64,000 nt of DNA from Porphyrobacter sp. ULC335 (GTDB lineage Bacteria; Pseudomonadota; Alphaproteobacteria; Sphingomonadales; Sphingomonadaceae). The position numbers were made by a program, and so were the translations under genes. Shown one piece after another: positions 34,321-43,707 of the stretch (the stretch's first letter is position 1; each line of letters begins with the position of its first letter). The DNA is taken from NCBI RefSeq assembly GCF_025917005.1, contig NZ_CP078091.1, positions 2,294,001 to 2,358,000 on the forward strand. The letters run 5' to 3'. The notes beneath the pieces are model-generated. The model was not told where the DNA came from and searched no databases. It worked only from the letters and a program-made list of their open reading frames with translations.

Positions 34321-37300
34321 ATGCCCGAAGGTCCGCTCACCCCCGACAAGCGCACGCTCGATATCGACCCCGCTGCGGTCGCGCCGCCGCCGCGCGCGCC
34401 TTTTGTCGAGCTCGGCCTGGTCAGCTGCTTCAGCTTCCTGCGCGGGGCTTCGGACGCGGTCGACATGGTGCTGGCGGCGCACGCCCTGGGCTACGACGCG
34501 CTGGGGATTGCCGACGTCAATTCGATGGCCGGGGTGGTGCGCATCCACACCGAGGCGAAGACGCTCAAGATGCGGCCCGTGATCGGCTGCCGGATCGAGA
34601 CTGTCGAGGGGCTCGCCTTCCTCGCCTACCCCGAGGACCGCGCCGCCTATGGTCGGTTATGCCGCCTCATCAGCGCCGGGCGGATGCAGACGCCCGAGGG
34701 CGAGTGGCAGGAGAAGGGCGTGTGCCAGATCACGCTGGCGATGTTGGCGGCGGAGACGGAAGGCGTGCAGCTGATCCTGCTACCACCGGATGATCTGGAG
34801 GCAGAGTTCAGCATTCAGGTGCCCAGCAATGTTATCCCCTTCCGCCGATCCGGACCCGATCCGGGACCGCTTGACGACAGCGATCCCGGCTTTTGCCGGG
34901 ATGACGAGCGAGAGATGGCGTTCCCCGATCTCCTCCCCCACCTCGTCCGGCAGCTGCCGACCTTGCGCCACATCGCCGCCAGTTACCTCTACCGCGGCGA
35001 TGATATTGCGCGGATCGAGTGCCTGGACGCACTCGCCCGCGCACATGGCCTCGGCCTGCTCGCCACCAACGACGTCCACTATCACGCCCCCGAGCGCCGC
35101 GCCTTGCAGGACGTGATGACCGCGATCCGGCACAAGACGACGGTGGCGGCGGCCGGATACTTGCTCCACCCCAATGCCGAGCGGCATCTCAAATCGCCCG
35201 AGGAAATGCAGCGCCTGTTCGCGCGCTGGCCGCACGCCATCGCCGCAGCGCGCGCAGTGGCCGACGCCTGCCAGTTCAGCCTCGATGAATTGCGCTACGA
35301 ATACCCCGAAGAAATTTACCCCGACGGGCAGAGCCCGCAGCAATATCTGGAAGCCGAGGTCTGGGCAGGTGGAGCGCGGCGCTATCCCGAGGGCCTTCCT
35401 GAAGCGGTGCGCGAGACTTTGCAGCGCGAGCTTGCTCTCATCGCCAAGCTTGATCTTGCCCGCTACTTCCTCACCATCAAGGACATCGTCGATTTCGCGC
35501 GGGGGTGCGATCCGCCGATCCTGTGTCAGGGGCGGGGCAGCGCGGCCAATTCCGCCGTGTGCTACGTGCTCGGCATCACCAGCGTCGATCCGGCCAAGCA
35601 CCAGCTGCTGTTCGACCGCTTCATCTCCGAAGAGCGGAAAGAACCGCCCGATATCGACGTCGATTTCGAGCACGAGCGGCGCGAGGAGGTGATCCAGTAC
35701 ATCTACCGCAAATATGGCCGTGACCGGGCCGGGCTGTGCGCAACCGTCATCCACTACCGCCCGCGCATGGCGATCCGCGAGGTGGGCAAGGTGATGGGCC
35801 TCAGCGAAGACGTCACCAGCGCCTTGGCGCGCACAGTGTGGGGCGGTTGGGGGCGCGAGATCAGCGAGAAGCACGCTGCCGAAACCGGGCTTGATATCAC
35901 CGATCCACATCTGCGGCGGGTTCTGAAGCTCACCGAGCAGATGATTGGAATGCCGCGGCATCTGGGCCAGCATGTCGGAGGCTTCATCCTCACCGAAAGC
36001 CCGCTGACCGAGACCGTGCCGATCGGCAACGGCGCGATGCCGGAACGCAGCTTCATCGAGTGGGACAAGGACGATATCGAGGCGCTGGGCATCCTGAAAG
36101 TGGATGTGCTCGCCTTGGGGATGCTGACCTGCATCCGCAAATGCCTCGATCTGCTGACCGCGCATCACGGCCGTGCGTTGACCCTCGCCACGGTCCCGCG
36201 CGAGGACCCGGAAACCTATGCGATGCTGCGCAAGGGGGATTCGCTCGGCGTCTTCCAGGTCGAGAGCCGCGCGCAGATGAACATGCTGCCACGCCTGCGC
36301 CCGCGCGAGTTCTACGATCTCGTCATCCAGGTCGCGATTGTGCGCCCCGGGCCGATCCAGGGCGACATGGTGCACCCCTATCTGAAGCGCCGCCGCGGGG
36401 CCGAGCCGGTGCAAATCCCCGCGCCTTCGCCCGAACATGGCCCGCCTGACGAACTCACCAGCATTCTCGGGCGCACGCTGGGCGTGCCGATCTTTCAGGA
36501 GCAGGCGATGAAGATCGCGCTCGACGCGGCCAAGTTCTCCAGCCTCGAAGCCAACCGGTTGAGGAAGGCGATGGCGACCTTCCGCAGCCGCGGGATGGTG
36601 GACGAACTTCAGGACATGATGGTCGAACGCATGGTCGCGCGCGGCTATGACCGCGACTTTGCGCAGCGCTGTTTCAACCAGATCAGGGGCTTCGGCGAGT
36701 ACGGCTTCCCCGAAAGCCACGCGGCAAGCTTTGCGCAGCTGGTTTACGTGTCGAGCTGGCTCAAGTGCCATTACCCGGCGGCCTTTGCCTGCGGCTTGCT
36801 CAATTCGCAGCCGATGGGCTTTTATGCGCCCGCGCAGATCGTGCGTGATGCGGCGGAGCATGGAGTGCGCGTGCTGCCGGTCGATGTGAACCACTCGGCT
36901 TGGGATTGCACGCTGGAGGGCGAGGGGGAGCATCACGCGCTGCGCCTTGGCCTGCGCCAGATCGACGGGCTGCCCGAACACGTCGCCGCTACGCTGGTGG
37001 CGCAGCGCGAGGCGGGCGGAGCTTACCGCGACATTGCCGATCTGCGCGTGCGCGCCGGGCTTTCGCCTGCCCATATCGAGCGGCTTGCCAGCGCGGATGC
37101 CTTTACCTCGCTGGGCCTTACCCGCAGGCAGGCGCTGTGGGATGCGCGCAGCCTGATCGCCGCGCCCGACTTGCCGCTGTTCCGCGCCGCTGGCGTGCGC
37201 GAGGAAGGCGCGGAACGGGCTGCCATCGCTCTCCCCGCCATGCCGCTTTCGGAAGAAGTGGTGGCCGATTACCAGACCACCCGCCTTAGCCTGAAGGCGC

Positions 37301-37809
37301 ACCCGATGGCCTTCCTGCGCGCCGATCTCGCCGCACGCGGTTTCGTGCGTGCCGCCGATCTGCGCGCGCGCAAGTTCCGCAGCATGGTGCAGGTCGCAGG
37401 GGTGGTGCTGATCCGCCAGCGCCCCGGCAGCGCCAAGGGCGTCACCTTCATCACCCTTGAGGACGAGACGGGGGTCATCAACCTCGTTGTCTGGCCTGAC
37501 CTCAAGGAAAAGCAGCGCAAGGTGGTGATGGGTGCGCGGCTGATGGAGGTGCGCGGGCGGGTCGAATATGATGACGAGGTGATCCACGTGATCGCCGCGC
37601 ACATGACCGACGCGACGCAAGCGCTCCATGCGCTGTCCGACGATCTGCTGGACGCCCCGCTCGCCCGCGCCGACGAGGTCAATCGCCCGATGCCGGAGCG
37701 GGGGCCGCCGGTGCCGCGCGATCTGATCGACGAACTTGCCCCGCAACCCAACGTAACCGGGCACCCACGCGACCATCGGATTTTGCCAAAGTCGCGCGAC
37801 TTCCACTAG
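34321..37809 (+). CDS. dnaE2: error-prone DNA polymerase III alpha homologue DnaE2
   Basis: A 1162-aa C-family polymerase that performs translesion synthesis with ImuA and ImuB. It has an N-terminal PHP domain (FVELGLVSCFSFLRGAS), the catalytic aspartate motif PDIDVDF at 443-449, FQVESRAQMNMLPRLRPR, RPGPIQGDMVHPYL, the helix-hairpin-helix region and a C-terminal OB fold (FITLEDETGVINLVVWP). Residues ~164-201 are an extra segment within the PHP region, encoded partly by a palindromic repeat. It is the last gene of the LexA-controlled operon, one base after udgX. Confidence 0.95.
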   Translation: MPEGPLTPDKRTLDIDPAAVAPPPRAPFVELGLVSCFSFLRGASDAVDMVLAAHALGYDALGIADVNSMAGVVRIHTEAKTLKMRPVIGCRIETVEGLAFLAYPEDRAAYGRLCRLISAGRMQTPEGEWQEKGVCQITLAMLAAETEGVQLILLPPDDLEAEFSIQVPSNVIPFRRSGPDPGPLDDSDPGFCRDDEREMAFPDLLPHLVRQLPTLRHIAASYLYRGDDIARIECLDALARAHGLGLLATNDVHYHAPERRALQDVMTAIRHKTTVAAAGYLLHPNAERHLKSPEEMQRLFARWPHAIAAARAVADACQFSLDELRYEYPEEIYPDGQSPQQYLEAEVWAGGARRYPEGLPEAVRETLQRELALIAKLDLARYFLTIKDIVDFARGCDPPILCQGRGSAANSAVCYVLGITSVDPAKHQLLFDRFISEERKEPPDIDVDFEHERREEVIQYIYRKYGRDRAGLCATVIHYRPRMAIREVGKVMGLSEDVTSALARTVWGGWGREISEKHAAETGLDITDPHLRRVLKLTEQMIGMPRHLGQHVGGFILTESPLTETVPIGNGAMPERSFIEWDKDDIEALGILKVDVLALGMLTCIRKCLDLLTAHHGRALTLATVPREDPETYAMLRKGDSLGVFQVESRAQMNMLPRLRPREFYDLVIQVAIVRPGPIQGDMVHPYLKRRRGAEPVQIPAPSPEHGPPDELTSILGRTLGVPIFQEQAMKIALDAAKFSSLEANRLRKAMATFRSRGMVDELQDMMVERMVARGYDRDFAQRCFNQIRGFGEYGFPESHAASFAQLVYVSSWLKCHYPAAFACGLLNSQPMGFYAPAQIVRDAAEHGVRVLPVDVNHSAWDCTLEGEGEHHALRLGLRQIDGLPEHVAATLVAQREAGGAYRDIADLRVRAGLSPAHIERLASADAFTSLGLTRRQALWDARSLIAAPDLPLFRAAGVREEGAERAAIALPAMPLSEEVVADYQTTRLSLKAHPMAFLRADLAARGFVRAADLRARKFRSMVQVAGVVLIRQRPGSAKGVTFITLEDETGVINLVVWPDLKEKQRKVVMGARLMEVRGRVEYDDEVIHVIAAHMTDATQALHALSDDLLDAPLARADEVNRPMPERGPPVPRDLIDELAPQPNVTGHPRDHRILPKSRDFH
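34883..34902. repeat. palindromic repeat inside dnaE2
   Basis: ATCCCGGC-TTTT-GCCGGGAT is a perfect eight-base inverted repeat inside the dnaE2 coding region, followed by GACGA as in dispersed intergenic repeats of many GC-rich proteobacteria. Together with flanking CGGACCCGATCCGG sequence it encodes an in-frame stretch of about 38 residues (Gly/Asp/Pro-rich) with no counterpart expected in DnaE2. Confidence 0.65.
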
Positions 37810-37818
37810 GGTGATACG

Positions 37819-38538
37819 ATGCCCCGCACCCGATCAAACAAGCATTTCCGCGCTGCCCGTCTTGCCATCATCGCGCTGGTGCTGCTGACAGGAGCAATAG
37901 CGGGGTGGCAGTGGTTGCTGGTGCATCCGCAGCACAATCCATGGGCGCCGCTCGACCTGCGCGATCCTCCGGGATGGGCAACCCGCACCAAACTCGCAAG
38001 GCTCAAGGGCGATGTGGACGAGTGCCGCGCCGTGCTTGCCCGCAGCGACGTTGCTTTTACGGCGCTTCCGGCAACCGGGGTGGGGGATTGCGCGCGCACA
38101 GATCGCACCCGGCTTGGCGAATATCCCCTCGCCCCCGATACGCCCGCGGTTACCTGCCCGGTTGCCGCAGCGCTGGAGATATGGCGGCGCGACAGCGTGG
38201 CCCCCGCCGCACGCGACATTCTGGGCAGCGAACTTGCCCGGATCGAGCACCTCGGCGCCTTTTCCTGCCGCAGGATGTATGGCGGCGCAGAGGGCCCTTG
38301 GAGCGAGCACGCCACCGCCAACGCCATCGACATCGCTGCCTTCGTGCTGGAGGACGGGCAGCGGATCAGCGTGCTGAAGGACTGGGACGGAACGGAGGCG
38401 GAAAAGCGGTTCCTGCGCACCGTCCGGGATGGCGCATGCGGCAGCTTCGCCACCGTTCTCTCACCCGAATACAACGCCGCCCACGCCGACCACTTCCACC
38501 TCGACCAGGATGATCGCTGGGCGGGGGTGTGCCGCTAG
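37819..38538 (+). CDS. extensin-like family protein
   Basis: A 239-aa protein with one N-terminal membrane anchor (IIALVLLTGAIAGWQWLLV) and a periplasmic extensin-like C-terminal domain (PF06904 type). Family marks include TCPVAAALEIWRRDSVAPAA, SCRRMYGG, WSEHATANAIDIAAFVLEDG and the final ADHFHLDQ. These proteins resemble peptidoglycan hydrolases with a conserved His/Asp site, but their activity is unproven. It follows dnaE2 by nine bases, possibly by read-through, and converges with phoB three bases away. Confidence 0.87.
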   Translation: MPRTRSNKHFRAARLAIIALVLLTGAIAGWQWLLVHPQHNPWAPLDLRDPPGWATRTKLARLKGDVDECRAVLARSDVAFTALPATGVGDCARTDRTRLGEYPLAPDTPAVTCPVAAALEIWRRDSVAPAARDILGSELARIEHLGAFSCRRMYGGAEGPWSEHATANAIDIAAFVLEDGQRISVLKDWDGTEAEKRFLRTVRDGACGSFATVLSPEYNAAHADHFHLDQDDRWAGVCR

Positions 38539-38541
38539 CGC

Positions 38542-39231
38542 CTAAATCGGCTCGAGCGCGTAACCTGCCGACCGGACGGTGCGGATCGGGTCCTTTGCCC
38601 CGTCAATGCCGATCGCCTTGCGCAGGCGGCGGATGTGGACGTCCACCGTGCGCAGTTCGATGTCCGATCCTGTGCCCCAAACGCCGTCAAGCAATTGGCC
38701 GCGGCTGAACACCCGGCCCGGGCTCTCCATGAAGAACTTGAGCAGGCGATATTCCGTCGGGCCAAGCTGCAGGGCGCGGCCGCGGCGCTGGACCTTGTGC
38801 GCGACGGGATCGAGCTTGAGGTCGCCGACCTCGATGGTTTCGCCGGCGAGAGCGGGGCGGATGCGGCGCATCACCGCGGCGACGCGGGCCAGTAACTCGC
38901 GGGGGGAAAAGGGTTTTGTGAGGTAATCGTCAGCCCCGGTTTCCAGCCCGCGCACCCGGTCATCCTCGGCCTCGCGCGCGGTGAGCATGATGATCGGGAC
39001 ATGCGCCGTTTCCTTGTCGCGGCGCAACCGGCGGCAGACCTCGATCCCGCTGGTGCCCTCGATCATCCAGTCCAGGATGATGAGATCAGGCACCTCCTCG
39101 GCGGCGAGCATCAGCGCTTCGTCACCATCGCCGGTGCAGCGCACGGCGTAGCCTTCGTTCTGGAAACGGTATTCGAGCAGCTCGGACAGGGCGGGATCGT
39201 CTTCGACCAGCAACAGTTTGGCGGCGGACAT
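38542..39231 (-). CDS. phoB: phosphate regulon response regulator PhoB
   Basis: A 229-aa OmpR-type regulator that binds Pho boxes when phosphate is scarce. The receiver domain carries LLVEDD, the phosphoacceptor Asp54 in LIILDWM, and Lys in YLTKPFSPRELL. The winged-helix domain follows, ending RTVRSAGYALEPI. The ATG at 39231 gives MSAAKLLLVEDD; an upstream in-frame extension is unlikely. It is the last gene of the phoR-pst cluster, separated from phoU by 238 bases that hold a parS-like site and an 11-bp repeat array. Confidence 0.95.
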   Translation of the reverse strand: MSAAKLLLVEDDPALSELLEYRFQNEGYAVRCTGDGDEALMLAAEEVPDLIILDWMIEGTSGIEVCRRLRRDKETAHVPIIMLTAREAEDDRVRGLETGADDYLTKPFSPRELLARVAAVMRRIRPALAGETIEVGDLKLDPVAHKVQRRGRALQLGPTEYRLLKFFMESPGRVFSRGQLLDGVWGTGSDIELRTVDVHIRRLRKAIGIDGAKDPIRTVRSAGYALEPI

Positions 39232-39345
39232 GCGCAAGTGCCTCCTCAAGCCCGCAAGCGCGGGGAACTCCCGGCGCTATGTGTCACTCGAGCGACAGTT
39301 TGATGAAACCCGGCAAGTTTTCAACCGCGGTGTGACAATCGGCAA

Positions 39346-39361
39346 TGTTTCCCGTGAAACA
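39346..39361. promoter_or_regulatory. parS: parS-like ParB binding site 2
   Basis: TGTTTCCCGTGAAACA differs at one central base from the parS core and extends to a 26-base near-perfect palindrome (39341-39366, GGCAATG...CATTGCC). It lies between phoU and phoB. It is flanked by the second TAGACCCC array at the same distance as site 1 but in the opposite orientation. ParB binding is inferred from the motif. Confidence 0.72.
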
Positions 39362-39372
39362 TTGCCACAAGG

Positions 39373-39424
39373 CGCCCCTAAACGGGGTCTAGAGGGGGTC
39401 TAACAGGGGTCTAAGCGGGGTCTA
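39373..39424 (-). repeat. phased 11-bp repeat array (TAGACCCC) beside parS-like site 2
   Basis: On the minus strand TAGACCCC occurs four times, starting at 39424, 39413, 39402 and 39391, exactly 11 bp apart. A degenerate fifth unit TAGGGGCG starts at 39380. The fifth unit begins 19 bp and the last perfect unit 30 bp before the palindrome, identical to the array at 11.7 kb. It occupies the phoU-phoB spacer. Confidence 0.8.
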
Positions 39425-39469
39425 ACGCCGCCAACTTGCCACCTGACCGCCCCCTGCGGGCTGCAAGCT

Positions 39470-40138
39470 TCAACGGTCGCCTTCGGGCGGATAGACGCCG
39501 GTGGCCGCGAAGTGCACCATCTCGGCCACGTTGGTCGCATGGTCGCCGATGCGTTCGATATTGCGGGCGACAAACAGCAGTTGTGCCGCGCTCGAAATGG
39601 TCGAAGGATTCTCGACCATGTAGCTGACCAGATTGCGGAAAATCGAGTTGTAGAACCCGTCCACCTTGGCATCGGTTGCAATCACCTCACGCGCCAGATC
39701 GGGATCGCGCGCGGCATAGGCGGTCAGCACGTCGTGCACCATCTCGCCCGCCAACTCGCCCATGGTGGGCAGCAGCGTCAGCGGTTCGAACCGGGCGCGG
39801 CCTTCGATCATGCCGGTGCGCTTGGCGATGTTCTTGGAATAATCGCCGATCCGTTCCAGCACGCCAGCGATTTTCAGCGCGGCGATCACTTCGCGAAGGT
39901 CATCGGCCATCGGCGCGCGCAGGGCGATGATCCGCACCGCGAGCTTGTCGACCTCCATTTCGAGCGCGTCCATGCGCTTGTCGCGCAGCACCACCTGTTC
40001 GGCCAGTGCCTCGTCCCCGCGCACCAGCGCGTCGAGCGATTCGGCGATCGCGACTTCGGCGAGGCCGCCCATCTCCGCAATCAACCCGCGCAGCCGGGTG
40101 ATGTCCTCATCGAATGCCTTGACGGTATGTTCAGCCAT
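39470..40138 (-). CDS. phoU: phosphate-specific transport accessory protein PhoU
   Basis: A 222-aa all-helical protein that links Pst transporter state to PhoR, repressing the regulon in high phosphate. It is made of two three-helix PhoU repeats, each with the metal-binding pattern E(R)xxDYxxNIAKR: GVLERIGDYSKNIAKR and ARNIERIGDHATNVAEM. It opens with FDEDITRLRGLI, where the family start is expected. Its ATG overlaps the pstB stop (TGATG), showing coupling. Confidence 0.95.
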   Translation of the reverse strand: MAEHTVKAFDEDITRLRGLIAEMGGLAEVAIAESLDALVRGDEALAEQVVLRDKRMDALEMEVDKLAVRIIALRAPMADDLREVIAALKIAGVLERIGDYSKNIAKRTGMIEGRARFEPLTLLPTMGELAGEMVHDVLTAYAARDPDLAREVIATDAKVDGFYNSIFRNLVSYMVENPSTISSAAQLLFVARNIERIGDHATNVAEMVHFAATGVYPPEGDR

Positions 40139-40926
40139 CAGCCGTACCTTCCGGTGATATAGTCTTTGGTACGCTCTTCGATCGGATTGGTGAAGATCTC
40201 TGAGGTCGGGCCGTATTCCACCATCTTGCCGAGGTGGAAGAAGGCCGTGCGCTGACTCACGCGCGCGGCCTGCTGCATCGAGTGGGTGACGATCACGATG
40301 GCGTAGCGTCCGGACAGATCATCGATCAGTTCCTCGATCTTGGCGGTCGCAATCGGATCGAGCGCGCTTGCCGGTTCGTCCATCAGGATGACCTCGGGGT
40401 CAACCGCGATGGCGCGGGCAATGCACAGGCGCTGCTGCTGGCCGCCGGACAGCGCGGTGCCCGAATCCTCGAGCCGGTCCTTGACCTCGTCCCACAGGCC
40501 CGCGCGGGTGAGCGAGCGTTCGACCACCACGTCGAGATCGGCCTTCTTCTCGGCCAGCCCGTGGATGCGGGGGCCATAGGCGATGTTTTCGTAGATGGTC
40601 TTGGGGAAGGGGTTGGGCTTCTGGAACACCATGCCGACACGGGCGCGCAATTGCACCACGTCCATGCGGTTGCCGTGGATGTCCTCGCCGTCCAGCTCAA
40701 TCAGCCCGGTCACCTTGGCCGCACCGATCGTGTCGTTCATGCGGTTGAAGCACCGCAGGAAGGTGGACTTCCCGCAGCCCGACGGGCCGATGAAAGCCGT
40801 GACGTAATTGGGCGAGATGTCGATCGACACATGATCGATCGCCTTCTTGTCGCCGTAGAAGACGCAAACGTCACGCGCGCGAATCTTCGCGTTTTCGTCG
40901 GCCATATTGGGATGGATTACAGTCAC
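40138..40926 (-). CDS. pstB: phosphate ABC transporter ATP-binding protein PstB
   Basis: ATPase of the high-affinity phosphate importer on the cytoplasmic face. The 262-aa protein has Walker [10 protein letters not shown], the Q-loop FQKPNPFP, signature [14 protein letters not shown], Walker [14 protein letters not shown] and the switch VTHSM. I place the start at the GTG whose first bases overlap the pstA stop (GTGA), matching the overlaps elsewhere in this operon; an in-frame ATG at 40905 would shorten it by seven residues. Confidence 0.95.
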   Translation of the reverse strand: MTVIHPNMADENAKIRARDVCVFYGDKKAIDHVSIDISPNYVTAFIGPSGCGKSTFLRCFNRMNDTIGAAKVTGLIELDGEDIHGNRMDVVQLRARVGMVFQKPNPFPKTIYENIAYGPRIHGLAEKKADLDVVVERSLTRAGLWDEVKDRLEDSGTALSGGQQQRLCIARAIAVDPEVILMDEPASALDPIATAKIEELIDDLSGRYAIVIVTHSMQQAARVSQRTAFFHLGKMVEYGPTSEIFTNPIEERTKDYITGRYG

Positions 40927-42209
40927 CAGCGTTTCTCGAACTTGTTGCGGAGGTAGATGGCGAGGCCGTTCATTGTCAGCAGGAACACCAGCAGCACGAT
41001 GATAGCCGCACTGGTGCGTTCGACAAAGCCGCGATCGATCTCGTCCGACCACAGGAAGATCTGCATCGGCAGAACGGTGGCGGGCGAGGTGAAGCCTTCG
41101 GGCGGGGTGGCAACGAAGATGCGCATCCCGATCAGCAGCAGCGGCGCGGTTTCACCCAGCGCGCGGGCCATGCCGATGATAGTGCCGGTCAACATGCCCG
41201 GCAGCGCCAGCGGCAGCACATGGTGGAACACAACTTGCACGGGCGAGGCCCCGATAGCGAGCGCCCCGTCACGGATCGAAGGCGGCACCGCCTTGATCGC
41301 GTTACGCCCGGAAATCACGATCACCGGCATCGTCATCAGCGCCAGCGTCATGCCCCCGATCAGCGGCGCAGATCGCAGGTTGGGGAATAGCGCAAGGAAG
41401 ATCGAGAGCCCCAGCAGGCCGAAGATGATCGAAGGCACCGCCGCCAGGTTGCTGATCGACACTTCGATGATGTCGGTCCAGCGGTTGCGGGGGGCATATT
41501 CCTCAAGATACAGCGCCGAGAGCACGCCGATGGGGAAAGCCAGCACCAGCGTGACCAGCATGGTCAGCATCGAGCCCTTGAGCGCGCCCCAGATGCCCAC
41601 CGACTGCGGGCTCGTCGCGTCGGAACGGGCGAGAAAACCCCAGTCCCAGTTGCGCGAAAGCTTGCCCTGATCGGTCAGCCTGGCGGCGAGCGCCTGCAAT
41701 TCCGGTGAGCCTTCGCCCTGCATGCCCGCGGCCAGCGCCGAGGTGGTGGGTAGATAGAAGGTATCGCTGCCGGTGATGAGATCGGGGTTCTTGGTCAGCG
41801 CCATGGCAACATCGCGCCACGCCTCGGGCGAGATTTGCGCGGCGGCGTCCTTGCCCAGCTGCTGCTCGGCGAAGAAAGTGACGATCGCAGGCATTCCCTG
41901 CATTTCGAGGGTCTGCACCGCGCTCGGCGCTGTCAGTGATACCGCGTCGCCTTTTACGCCGCTGGCGGCAAAGTCGATGGTCACCTCAAGCTCGGCGCGC
42001 TGGAACCCGGCCACGCCGTTCATCAGCATGTTGCCGAGCAGGAACACCAGGACCGCGACCGAGAACACCACCGCGCCAAGCCCGATGCGGCGGAAATTGC
42101 GTTCCGCCCGGTAACGCTTGGCGAGCCGCTGCTCGAAGGCGGGCGTGCGGGTGGGGCCCAACTGTTCGGCGCTGGGCGTTGCATCCTGAGGAAGGGCGGA
42201 AATGCTCAT
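40923..42209 (-). CDS. pstA: phosphate ABC transporter permease PstA
   Basis: A 428-aa inner membrane permease. It is longer than the ~300-aa enteric protein because of an N-terminal DUF3333-like extension with one membrane helix ([16 protein letters not shown]) and a periplasmic region up to about residue 195. The binding-protein-dependent transport domain then follows with [15 protein letters not shown] and the EAA loop ([20 protein letters not shown]). The start overlaps the pstC stop by four bases. Confidence 0.94.
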   Translation of the reverse strand: MSISALPQDATPSAEQLGPTRTPAFEQRLAKRYRAERNFRRIGLGAVVFSVAVLVFLLGNMLMNGVAGFQRAELEVTIDFAASGVKGDAVSLTAPSAVQTLEMQGMPAIVTFFAEQQLGKDAAAQISPEAWRDVAMALTKNPDLITGSDTFYLPTTSALAAGMQGEGSPELQALAARLTDQGKLSRNWDWGFLARSDATSPQSVGIWGALKGSMLTMLVTLVLAFPIGVLSALYLEEYAPRNRWTDIIEVSISNLAAVPSIIFGLLGLSIFLALFPNLRSAPLIGGMTLALMTMPVIVISGRNAIKAVPPSIRDGALAIGASPVQVVFHHVLPLALPGMLTGTIIGMARALGETAPLLLIGMRIFVATPPEGFTSPATVLPMQIFLWSDEIDRGFVERTSAAIIVLLVFLLTMNGLAIYLRNKFEKRW

Positions 42210-43591
42210 TCGTAAGCCTCGCGGAAACGCTTGACGACGCGCAGGGCGATGAAGTTGAGCGCCAGCGTCACCATGAACAGCACGAAGCCGAGCGCATAGG
42301 CGCTGAGCGTTGCGGGGTGATCGGTGCTCTGTTCGCCGGTCAGCAGCTTGACGATCTGCACCGTAACGGTCGACATCGGCTCAAGCGGATTGAGGGAGAG
42401 ATTGGCGGCGGGAGACGCGGCCATCACCACGATCATGGTCTCGCCAATCGCGCGGCTGACTGCCAGCATAATCCCGGCCACAATCCCGGGCAGCGCGGCC
42501 GGAAACAGCACGCGGCGGATCGTCTCGGACTTGGTCGCGCCCATCGCAAGGCTGCCGTCACGCATCGCGCCGGGAACAGCCGCCATCGAATCGTCCGCCA
42601 TCGAGGAGACGAAGGGGATGATCATCACCCCCATCACGATGCCCGCCGCCAGCGCGCTCTCTGTCGAGGCGTTGGTGATGCCCACCGCCACGGCGGCATC
42701 GCGGATCATCGGGGCGAGGGTGAGCGCGGCGAAATAGCCATAGACCACCGTCGGCACGCCTGCGAGCAGCTCCAGCAGCGGCTTGATCCAGGTGCGCACG
42801 CGCGGGTCGGCATATTGGGTGAGGTAGATCGCGCTCATCAGGCCGAGCGGGATGGCGACGATCATGGCGATCACCGCGCCGATGAAGATCGTCCCCCAGA
42901 ACAACGGCACCGCGCCATAGCGGGTCGGATCGACCGCCTCGGGGCTGCTCATCGTGTCCGGCCCCCACTTGGTGCCGAACAGGAAATCGATCGGCGAGAC
43001 CATGCCGAAGAAGCGCACCGTTTCGAACACGAGGCTGGCGAAGATGCCGAGCGTGGTGAGAATCGCCACCAGCGATGCAAGCAGCAGGAAGGTCATCACC
43101 GTCCGCTCGACCCGCGTACGTGCGCCGAATTGCGGGCGAAGGCGCAGGAAGGCGAGCGCGCCGCCTGCCAGCGCGATCAGCACCGTGACGAGGATGCCGA
43201 TGGTGTTGTAATGGGCAAAGGCATCGCGGAACGGCGCGATCAGCGCCTCGGCCTCGTCATTGAAGACACCCGGCGCCTGCCCCAGCGCCACCGCGCGGGC
43301 CTCACCGAGGAAGGCGTCACGTTCAAACCCGAAAGCGGGCAGCGCTTCTGCTGCGGGGGAGGCGAGCACGGTCTGCATGACCAGCTGCGGCGCGATCACC
43401 GACCATGCCACCACGAAGACCAGCACCGGGATCACCACCCACAGGGCGACGTACCATGCGTGATAGATCGGGCGCGAGGCAGGGCGATGTGCCGCATCGC
43501 TCGTCTGGAAGCTCCACGCCTTGGCACGGCCAGCCAGCCAGCCAAGCAGGCCGAGGCCAAGAGCAATCAGGATCAGCGTGATCGGCGACAT
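42206..43591 (-). CDS. pstC: phosphate ABC transporter permease PstC
   Basis: A 461-aa inner membrane permease pairing with PstA. The N-terminal ~190 residues carry three membrane segments and a periplasmic part as in alphaproteobacterial PstC. The transport domain has LLAGVPTVVYGYFAALT and the EAA loop (RDGSLAMGATKSETIRRVLFP). It is the first gene after a Pho box at 43708-43725 and starts 125 bases after phoR. No pstS gene for the binding protein is found in the window. Confidence 0.94.
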   Translation of the reverse strand: MSPITLILIALGLGLLGWLAGRAKAWSFQTSDAAHRPASRPIYHAWYVALWVVIPVLVFVVAWSVIAPQLVMQTVLASPAAEALPAFGFERDAFLGEARAVALGQAPGVFNDEAEALIAPFRDAFAHYNTIGILVTVLIALAGGALAFLRLRPQFGARTRVERTVMTFLLLASLVAILTTLGIFASLVFETVRFFGMVSPIDFLFGTKWGPDTMSSPEAVDPTRYGAVPLFWGTIFIGAVIAMIVAIPLGLMSAIYLTQYADPRVRTWIKPLLELLAGVPTVVYGYFAALTLAPMIRDAAVAVGITNASTESALAAGIVMGVMIIPFVSSMADDSMAAVPGAMRDGSLAMGATKSETIRRVLFPAALPGIVAGIMLAVSRAIGETMIVVMAASPAANLSLNPLEPMSTVTVQIVKLLTGEQSTDHPATLSAYALGFVLFMVTLALNFIALRVVKRFREAYE

Positions 43592-43707
43592 GAATCAGAC
43601 CTGTGTTTCCTGCAGGAATTGCGTTTTTTCAGTTGGCCCGCGTGTTTCGGGACACGAGCGCCGTAAGGTCCGGCTCCGTTGCCATGACGGCGCCATGTTG
43701 AACAAAT

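Noticed and set aside
34780-37806. Open frame of 1008 codons on the strand opposite dnaE2
   Set aside because: It mirrors the codon positions of dnaE2, has no recognisable domain, and such antisense frames are expected in GC-rich coding DNA.
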